Part shown: positions 58,626-64,000 of the stretch, piece after piece
Layout of the letters: each line of letters begins with the position of its first letter
Numbering within the stretch: the first letter of the stretch is position 1
Origin: Faecalibacterium hattorii
GTDB lineage: Bacteria; Bacillota; Clostridia; Oscillospirales; Ruminococcaceae
Direction of reading: 5' to 3'
Length of the DNA: 64,000 bases
Assembly: GCF_003287455.1 (NCBI RefSeq)
Contig: NZ_PRLC01000001.1
Location: 186,001-250,000 of the forward strand
Notes under the pieces: model-generated
The model's database searches: none
Seen by the model: only the letters and a program-made list of their open reading frames with translations
Told to the model about the DNA's origin: nothing
Made by a program: the position numbers and the translations under genes

Positions 58626-59980
58626 TCCAGTTCGTCCTTGCAGCCCCCGCTTCCGGCAGCGGAAAGACCACCCTGACCTGTGCCCTGCTGGCGGCGCTGA
58701 AGAAGCGTGGGTTTTGGCCCTGCGCCTTCAAATCCGGGCCCGACTACATCGACCCGATGTTCCACCGCTCCGCTCTCCGGGTGGACAGCCACAACCTCGA
58801 CCTGTTCTTCTCTGCGCCAGACACGGTGCGGGCCCTGTACGCCCACTATGCCGCCGGGCATGGGGCCGCCCTCTGCGAGGGAGCCATGGGCTTTTATGAC
58901 GGGCTCAACTGTACCACCGCCGCAAGCGCGTGGGCGCTGGCGGATACCCTTGGCCTCCCCGTTCTGCTGGTGGTCCAGCCCAAAGGGGCCAGTGTGACGC
59001 TGGCGGCTCAGATCAACGGGCTGAAAAATTTCCGGACGCCGAGTCATCTGGCGGGCATCCTCCTCAACGACTGCTCCCCCCGTCTGCACCAACTGCTTGC
59101 CCCCCTGCTGGAGCGGGAGACTGGGCTGCCCGTGCTGGGCTATCTGCCCCATTTGCCCGACGCCGTTGTGGAGAGCCGCCATCTGGGGCTGAAAACGGCG
59201 GAGGAAGTTTCCGGTCTACAGGAAAAGATCGAGCGTCTCGCCGAAGCAGTTTCCGCCACGCTGGACTGGGAGCGGCTCCTCGCTTTGACGAGCCTTCCCG
59301 CCCCCGTTTCGCCCCTGCCCGATTTTCTGACCCCTGCCTCGCCGACGGTGCGCATCGCGGTGGCAAAGGACGAAGCGTTCTGCTTCACCTATGCCGAGAC
59401 GCTGGACGCGCTGCGGGCGGCGGGCGCTGAGCTTGTCTTTTTCAGCCCCCTGCACGATACCGCCCTGCCGGAGAGCATCGGCGGGGTTTACCTGCCGGGC
59501 GGCTACCCGGAACTGCACGCCAAGGCGCTGCGTGAGAACGAACCGCTGCGCTGCGTCCTCTGCGCCGCCATCCAGCGCGGTCTTCCCACCGTGGCCGAAT
59601 GCGGCGGCTTCCTCTATCTGGGGCAGTCGCTGGAAGATGCCGACGGCACCGCCTATCCCATGGCGGGCGTGCTGCCGGGGCAGGGCTTCCGGGTCGGCAA
59701 ACTCGTGCGGTTCGGCTACGCCGCCCTGACCGCACAGGCGGACAGTATGCTGTTCCGCCGCGGCGAAGCACTCCCCGTCCACGAGTTCCACCACTGGGAC
59801 ACCACCGCGAACGGCGACGCCTTCACCGCTCGGAAAGCCGATGGCCGGAGCTGGCCCTGCGGCTTTGCAAATGAGCATTTCTATGCGGGCTTCCCGCATT
59901 TGTATTGGGCGGGCACTTCCCTGCCCCGGCGGTTCGTGACCGCCGCCCGATCTTATCTTCAAAAGGAGCCGAACCCATGA
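58622..59980 (+). CDS. cbiA: Cobyrinate a,c-diamide synthase
   Basis: Starting at ATG 58622, the product has 452 residues. The N-terminal ATP-binding domain (P-loop APASGSGKTTLT, 8-19; KSGPDYIDPMFH) is DTBS/CobB-like; the C-terminal class I-type glutamine amidotransferase domain (about 245-445) has the YLPGGYPELHA and AECGGFLYLG segments, the Cys being the nucleophile. It amidates the a and c side chains of cobyrinate. It overlaps cbiET and cobT by a few bases. Length and motifs are complete. Confidence 0.95.
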   Translation: MIQFVLAAPASGSGKTTLTCALLAALKKRGFWPCAFKSGPDYIDPMFHRSALRVDSHNLDLFFSAPDTVRALYAHYAAGHGAALCEGAMGFYDGLNCTTAASAWALADTLGLPVLLVVQPKGASVTLAAQINGLKNFRTPSHLAGILLNDCSPRLHQLLAPLLERETGLPVLGYLPHLPDAVVESRHLGLKTAEEVSGLQEKIERLAEAVSATLDWERLLALTSLPAPVSPLPDFLTPASPTVRIAVAKDEAFCFTYAETLDALRAAGAELVFFSPLHDTALPESIGGVYLPGGYPELHAKALRENEPLRCVLCAAIQRGLPTVAECGGFLYLGQSLEDADGTAYPMAGVLPGQGFRVGKLVRFGYAALTAQADSMLFRRGEALPVHEFHHWDTTANGDAFTARKADGRSWPCGFANEHFYAGFPHLYWAGTSLPRRFVTAARSYLQKEPNP

Positions 59981-61041
59981 CAGAACCGGAACTGAACCAG
60001 CTTCTTTCCACCATCACCCCGCCCGACGAAGCGGCCCGTGCCGCCGCCCACGCCCACTGGGCCAGCCTCGCAAAACCCTTGGGCGGCCTCGGTGCGCTGG
60101 AAACGCTGCTGGAAGAAGCCGCCGCGCTGACCGGCACGGCCCAGCTTGATCTTTCCCGCCGGGCCGTGCTGGTGCTCTGCGCCGACAACGGCGTGGTGGC
60201 GCAGGGCGTGAGCCAGACCGACCAGAGCGTGACCCGCGCCGTGGCCGAAAACCTTGCTGCCCGGCGGACCAGTGTCTGCCAGATGGCCAAAACGGCCCGG
60301 TGCGAGGTCGTGCCCGTGGACATGGGCATGGCCGGGGACTCGGTGCCCGGTGTGGTCAACTGCCGCATCGCCGCCGGGACGCAGGACTTCACCCAAGGCC
60401 CTGCCATGACCCGCGCCGAAGCGATCGACGCCATCGCGGCGGGCATCGCCCTCGTCCGTGCCCAGAAGGCGCAGGGCGTGCAACTGCTGGCCACCGGCGA
60501 GATGGGCATCGGCAACACCACCACCTCCAGCGCGGTGGCGGCGGTGCTGCTGGGCCAGCCCATCGAAACCATGACCGGCCGGGGCGCGGGCCTCTCCGAT
60601 AAGGGGCTTGCCCGCAAAATGGACGCCATCCGCCGAGGCATCGCGGTCAACACGCCCGACGCCGCTGACCCCCTCGACGTCCTCGCGAAGCTTGGCGGGT
60701 TCGACCTTGCGGGCCTGTGCGGCGTTTTCCTCGGCGGGGCGCTGGAAGGGATCCCCGTCCTGATGGACGGCTTCATCAGCGGGGTCGCGGCGCTCTGTGC
60801 CGTGCGGCTCTGCCCCGCCGCTGCCAAGGCCGTTTTCGCCAGCCACTGTTCCTCCGAACCGGCGGCGCGGCTGGTGCTGGAGGCACTGGGCAAGGCCCCG
60901 CTCCTGACCGCTGGGCTCCACCTCGGCGAGGGCACCGGCGCGGTGGCTTCCATCCCGCTGTGGGATATGGCGCTAGCCGTTTATGACCACTGTTATTCCT
61001 TCGCGGAGGGCGGCATCACGCCGTATACTCCCCAATGCTGA
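59977..61041 (+). CDS. cobT: Nicotinate-nucleotide-dimethylbenzimidazole phosphoribosyltransferase
   Basis: ATG 59977 with AAAAGGAG upstream gives 354 residues. CobT activates the lower-ligand base as its alpha-ribotide. The family motifs are present: KPLGGLGALE near 28-37, ADNGVVAQGVSQTDQSVT near 68-85, TGEMGIGNTTTSSAV near 172-186 and the C-terminal HLGEGTGAV with the catalytic Glu. No bluB or anaerobic bza genes are seen in the window, so the base used is unknown. It overlaps cbiA and cobU by a few bases. Confidence 0.95.
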   Translation: MTEPELNQLLSTITPPDEAARAAAHAHWASLAKPLGGLGALETLLEEAAALTGTAQLDLSRRAVLVLCADNGVVAQGVSQTDQSVTRAVAENLAARRTSVCQMAKTARCEVVPVDMGMAGDSVPGVVNCRIAAGTQDFTQGPAMTRAEAIDAIAAGIALVRAQKAQGVQLLATGEMGIGNTTTSSAVAAVLLGQPIETMTGRGAGLSDKGLARKMDAIRRGIAVNTPDAADPLDVLAKLGGFDLAGLCGVFLGGALEGIPVLMDGFISGVAALCAVRLCPAAAKAVFASHCSSEPAARLVLEALGKAPLLTAGLHLGEGTGAVASIPLWDMALAVYDHCYSFAEGGITPYTPQC

Positions 61042-61556
61042 CGCTGGTGCTGGGCGGCGCGGCCAGCGGAAAAAGCGAATACGCCGAATCGCTGGTGCTG
61101 AAAACAGCTCTTCCCCGCTATTACCTCGCCACCATGCAGGTGTGGGACGCCGAGTGTGCCGCGCGGGTGGAAAAGCACCGCCAAATGCGGGCCAAAAAGC
61201 AGTTTGAGACCGTGGAGTGCCCGCTGCATCTTGACGCCGTCCGGCTCCCCGCGCGGGGCACCGCCCTGCTGGAAGACCTCGGCAACCTGACCGCCAACGA
61301 ACTGTATGACCCCGCCGGTGCGGGCGAAGCCGCCGCTTCGGCCATTCTGGATGGGCTTTCCCAATTGGCCGCGCAATGCGAACACCTCATCGTCGTCTCG
61401 AACGAGGTGTTCAGCGGCGGGGCCGGCTATGCGGGCGACACCGACCGCTACCTGAAAGCGCTGGCGCAGGTCAACAATGGGCTGGCGGCCCGCGCCGACG
61501 CTGTGGTGCGGGTGGTGTGCGGCATCCCGGTCTCTTATAAAGGAGCGAAATCATGA
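61035..61556 (+). CDS. cobU: Adenosylcobinamide kinase / guanylyltransferase
   Basis: The 173-residue CobU/CobP enzyme phosphorylates adenosylcobinamide and converts it to the GDP form. The P-loop is LVLGGAASGKSEYAE (4-18) and the catalytic histidine stretch is VEKHRQMRAKKQFETVE. The LLEDLGNLTANELY and VSNEVFSGGAGYAGDTDRY segments follow; the last is a variant of the usual NEVGxGxVP. The C-terminal CGIPVSYKG is the family's GxPxxxKG. It overlaps cobT by seven bases and cobS by four. Confidence 0.93.
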   Translation: MLTLVLGGAASGKSEYAESLVLKTALPRYYLATMQVWDAECAARVEKHRQMRAKKQFETVECPLHLDAVRLPARGTALLEDLGNLTANELYDPAGAGEAAASAILDGLSQLAAQCEHLIVVSNEVFSGGAGYAGDTDRYLKALAQVNNGLAARADAVVRVVCGIPVSYKGAKS

Positions 61557-62305
61557 TCTTTTTCCAGACCATTGCGGTGGCTTTTGCGATGTTTTCCGCT
61601 GTACCGGTGCCGCAGTTCCAGTGGAACGAAAAGAATATGCGGTACGCGATGTGCGCCTTCCCCCTCATCGGGCTGGTCATCGGCGGGCTGTGGTCCCTGT
61701 GCGGGGCCTTGCCGCTCCCGGCGCTGGTGAAAGCGGGCGGGTTCTGTCTGCTCCCGGTCTGGGTCACGGGCGGCATCCATCTGGACGGCTACGCCGACAC
61801 CTGCGACGCCCTTTCCAGCTACGGCGACCGGGAAAAGAAACTGGAAATCCTGAAGGACCCCCACTGCGGGGCCTTTGCCGTGATCCGACTGTGCAGTTAT
61901 TTCCTCGCTTATTTTGCGCTGTGCACCGCCGTGCAGTTTACCCCGCGCACAGGGTTCCTCTGGACGCTGGCGCTGGTGCTGGAGCGGGCACTTTCCGGCC
62001 TTGCCGTGGCCGCCTTCCCCATGGCGAAGAACACCGGCCTCGCCCACACCTTTGCTTCAGCGGCGGACCGCAAGACTGTCCGCAGCGTTCTGTTCGGGCT
62101 GGCCTTCGCCCTCTGCGCCGCGCTGACGGTACTGGGCGGCTGGGGGCTGGCGCTGGCGGCGGTTCTTGTCTTTGTTCGTTATTACGTTGTTTCTAAAAAG
62201 CAGTTTGGCGGCATCACCGGCGATCTGGCCGGGTGGTTTTTGCAGAAAGCCGAGCTGTGGATGCTGGCGGCACTGTGTGCGTGCCAATGGGGAGGGCTGT
62301 TATGA
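61553..62305 (+). CDS. cobS: Cobalamin-5'-phosphate synthase (adenosylcobinamide-GDP ribazoletransferase)
   Basis: The 250-residue integral membrane enzyme joins adenosylcobinamide-GDP with alpha-ribazole phosphate. The conserved GGIHLDGYADTCDALSSYGDREKKLEILKDPHCGAFAVI region (about 65-110) contains the metal-binding DGxxDxxD pattern. About six hydrophobic helices are visible. It lies between cobU and a short CobU-like gene, overlapping both, and would act at the cytoplasmic membrane with the CobU, CobT and CobC products of the same operon. Confidence 0.95.
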   Translation: MIFFQTIAVAFAMFSAVPVPQFQWNEKNMRYAMCAFPLIGLVIGGLWSLCGALPLPALVKAGGFCLLPVWVTGGIHLDGYADTCDALSSYGDREKKLEILKDPHCGAFAVIRLCSYFLAYFALCTAVQFTPRTGFLWTLALVLERALSGLAVAAFPMAKNTGLAHTFASAADRKTVRSVLFGLAFALCAALTVLGGWGLALAAVLVFVRYYVVSKKQFGGITGDLAGWFLQKAELWMLAALCACQWGGLL

Positions 62306-62619
62306 TCTTCATCACCGGGCCGCTGTACAGCGGCAAGCGCACCTTTGCAAACGCCCTGCCGGGCACCCGCATCGCCGAGGTGCAGAACCTTGCAAAGGAT
62401 GCGGACGATCTGGAGAAACTCGCGGACAAACTCGCCGCCTATGATATCGTGATCGCCACCGAGGTGGGCGGCGGCGTGGTCCCCGTGGACGCCGGGGAGC
62501 GGGCCGCGCGGGAAGCTGCCGGGCGGCTGGCCTGTCTGCTGGCCAGCCGGGCCCAATGCGTCGTACAGATGTTCTGCGGCATCCCCACCATTCTGAAAGG
62601 AGAACTGCCCCCATGCTGA
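62302..62619 (+). CDS. Short CobU-like protein
   Basis: ATG 62302 with GGAGGG upstream gives 105 residues. The start (MIFITGPLYSGKRTFA) is a P-loop of the CobU kind. The second half has IATEVGGGVVPVDAGERAAREAAGRLACLLA and MFCGIPTILKG, matching the NEVGxGxVP and GxPxxxKG ends of CobU. The middle of CobU, including the segment around the active-site histidine, is missing, so it cannot be a normal guanylyltransferase. It may be a kinase-only version or a partner of the full CobU encoded 0.75 kb upstream. It is translationally coupled to cobS and cobC. Confidence 0.75.
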   Translation: MIFITGPLYSGKRTFANALPGTRIAEVQNLAKDADDLEKLADKLAAYDIVIATEVGGGVVPVDAGERAAREAAGRLACLLASRAQCVVQMFCGIPTILKGELPPC

Positions 62620-63212
62620 TCTATCTGCTGCGCCACGGGCTGACCGCCTACAACGCTGAAAAGCGCTATCAGGGCCAGCGGGACATCCCGCTCTCGCCCG
62701 AAGGCCGGGCCCAGCTCTGCCGGGCCGACATCCAGCCGAAAACCGTCTACATCACGCCCCTCTGCCGCACCCGGCAGACCGCCGAAGTGCTCTTCCCGGA
62801 GGCCGACCTCGTGGAGGTGCGCGGCCTGCAGGAGATGTGCTTTGGCAGCTTCGAGGGCCGCAATTTCATCGAGATGGAGCACGACCCCGACTATCTGGCA
62901 TGGGTGGACGCCAACTGCGAAAGTCCCTGCCCCGACGGCGAGACGAAGGCACTCTTCTCCGCGCGGGTCTGCCGGGCATTTTCCGCGCTGGTGGACAAGG
63001 CGCTGGCCGACGGCGAAGAGACGCTGGTCATCCTCGCCCACGGCGGCACCCAAATGGCGGCGATGGAGCGCTACGCCCTGCCCCACGAGGACTATTACCA
63101 CTGGTGCGCCCCCAACGCGGGCGGCTATCTGCTGGACGCCCGCGACTGGGCCGCGCACCGCATCCTGCACCTTGTGAAAACGGTGCAGTACACAAAGGAG
63201 GCAGCCCGATGA
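62613..63212 (+). CDS. cobC: Alpha-ribazole phosphatase-like histidine phosphatase
   Basis: ATG 62613 with AAAGGAG upstream gives 199 residues. The histidine phosphatase fold has the catalytic LLRHGLTAYN (His8), the second-motif ITPLCRTRQTAEV, the catalytic acid region LQEMCFGSFEG and the second histidine in LAHGG. Operon position makes alpha-ribazole-5'-phosphate phosphatase (last steps of nucleotide-loop assembly) the likely role. It overlaps the short CobU-like gene and cbiB. Confidence 0.88.
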   Translation: MLIYLLRHGLTAYNAEKRYQGQRDIPLSPEGRAQLCRADIQPKTVYITPLCRTRQTAEVLFPEADLVEVRGLQEMCFGSFEGRNFIEMEHDPDYLAWVDANCESPCPDGETKALFSARVCRAFSALVDKALADGEETLVILAHGGTQMAAMERYALPHEDYYHWCAPNAGGYLLDARDWAAHRILHLVKTVQYTKEAAR

Positions 63213-64000
63213 TCGGCGAAGCAGTTCTGGGGGGCTTTGTGCTGGACACCCTTTTCGGCGACCCCCCATGGCTCCCCCACCCCGTCGTACTGATGGGCAA
63301 AGCCATCTCGGCGCTGGAAAAGCGGCTGCGGGCCCGCTTGCCCCAAACGCCGCAGGGGGAGCTGCTGGGCGGGGCGGTGGTGGCTTTCACCCTGCCCGTG
63401 GGCACCTTTCTGCTCACCAGCCTCGTCTGCCTCGGCGCGGCAAAGCTCAGCCCATGGCTGGGGCTGGCGGTGCAGATGTTCTGGTGCGGACAGGCGCTGG
63501 CCGCGAAGGGTCTGGCGCAGGAGAGCACCAACGTCTACCGCGCGCTCATCAAGCCCGACCTGCCCGCCGCCCGCAAGGCGGTCAGCCGCATCGTGGGGCG
63601 GGACACCCAGAACCTGACGCTGGAAGGGGTGACCAAAGCCGCCGTGGAGACTGTGGCCGAGAACGCCAGCGACGGCGTCATTGCGCCGCTGCTGTATATG
63701 CTCCTTGGCGGTGCCCCGCTGGCACTGACCTACAAGGCCATCAACACGATGGACAGTATGCTGGGCTACAAAAACGAGAAGTACCTTTACTTTGGCCGCG
63801 CCGCCGCAAAACTCGACGATGCGGCAAACTATCTGCCCAGCCGGTTGGCCGGGCTGCTCTGGTGCGCCGCTGCGGCCCTGACCGGGAACAGCCCGAAGGG
63901 CGCATGGCGCATCTGGCGGCGGGACCGGCGCTGCCACGCCAGCCCCAACAGCGCCCAGACCGAGAGCGCCTGTGCCGGGGCGCTGGGCGTCCAGTTGGCC
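63209..64000 (+). CDS. cbiB: Adenosylcobinamide-phosphate synthase (partial, runs off right edge)
   Basis: ATG 63209 behind AAAGGAGG opens a frame that continues to the end of the window (264 codons). The protein is a membrane enzyme of the CbiB/CobD family: GGFVLDTLFGDPPWLPHPVVLMGKAISALEKRL at the start, the AVETVAENASDGVIAPLLYMLLGG segment near 148-171 and KAINTMDSMLGYKNEKYLYFGRAAAKLDD near 178-206 are characteristic. It attaches the aminopropanol arm to adenosylcobyric acid. The missing C-terminus is about 50 residues by family length. Confidence 0.95.
   Translation, partial: MIGEAVLGGFVLDTLFGDPPWLPHPVVLMGKAISALEKRLRARLPQTPQGELLGGAVVAFTLPVGTFLLTSLVCLGAAKLSPWLGLAVQMFWCGQALAAKGLAQESTNVYRALIKPDLPAARKAVSRIVGRDTQNLTLEGVTKAAVETVAENASDGVIAPLLYMLLGGAPLALTYKAINTMDSMLGYKNEKYLYFGRAAAKLDDAANYLPSRLAGLLWCAAAALTGNSPKGAWRIWRRDRRCHASPNSAQTESACAGALGVQLA

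Overview
The window reads as chromosome of a GC-rich gut Clostridium of the Oscillospiraceae/Ruminococcaceae type, most like Faecalibacterium. This is an inference from gene content and style (rpoBC next to rpsL-rpsG-fusA-tuf, dgt-dnaG-rpoD, anaerobic CbiK-type cobalamin genes, Ala/Ser-rich lipoproteins); no database was searched. Nearly all housekeeping genes lie on the minus strand; the cobalamin operon and a hybrid histidine kinase lie on the plus strand.

Layout. 1-5084: the edge of an MvaI/BcnI-type restriction endonuclease gene, then rnr, secG and a class B penicillin-binding protein. 5099-22984: an integrated mobilizable element of about 17.9 kb inserted at the 3' end of guaA. It is bounded by 13/14-matching core sites that both spell the last codons of guaA, with a pair of AGTATCA repeats inside each end. 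It carries xis, a tyrosine integrase, a MobC-like protein, a RepA-like ATPase, a MobV relaxase, a probable oriT and a divergent XRE repressor. Its cargo is one long minus-strand defense operon: hsdM, a RhuM-family gene, a membrane-anchored gene broken by an in-frame TAG, hsdS, a third HsdS half, a GIY-YIG protein, hsdR, a DUF6602/PD-(D/E)xK-like protein and a CD-NTase (SMODS plus AGS-C). A divergent gene with an HYT motif stands beside the hsdM promoter.

22986-42529: guaA, a GyrI-like gene remnant, then tuf, fusA, rpsG, rpsL, rpoC, rpoB, rpoD, dnaG, dgt and a YigZ/IMPACT gene, with clear sigma-70-type promoters and intrinsic terminators. 42677-44056: a secreted double CAP-domain protein behind two tandem c-di-GMP-I riboswitches, each followed by its own terminator. 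44231-47446: a PAS/HisKA/HATPase/REC-REC hybrid kinase. 47451-64000: a cobalamin riboswitch with terminator and a tightly overlapping operon: lipoprotein CbiK, a second lipoprotein, a BtuFCD-like importer whose ATPase is fused to CbiD, then cbiF, cbiG, cbiH, cbiJ, cbiET, cbiA, cobT, cobU, cobS, a short CobU-like gene, cobC and cbiB (cut by the window end).

Most notable are: (1) a pentanucleotide tract of 16 units at the 3' end of hsdS, where gaining one unit or losing two would fuse hsdS in frame to a third target-recognition half; (2) a CD-NTase plus nuclease-like partner built into a type I restriction operon; (3) the tandem c-di-GMP riboswitch-terminator units controlling a CAP protein; (4) the ABC ATPase-CbiD fusion.
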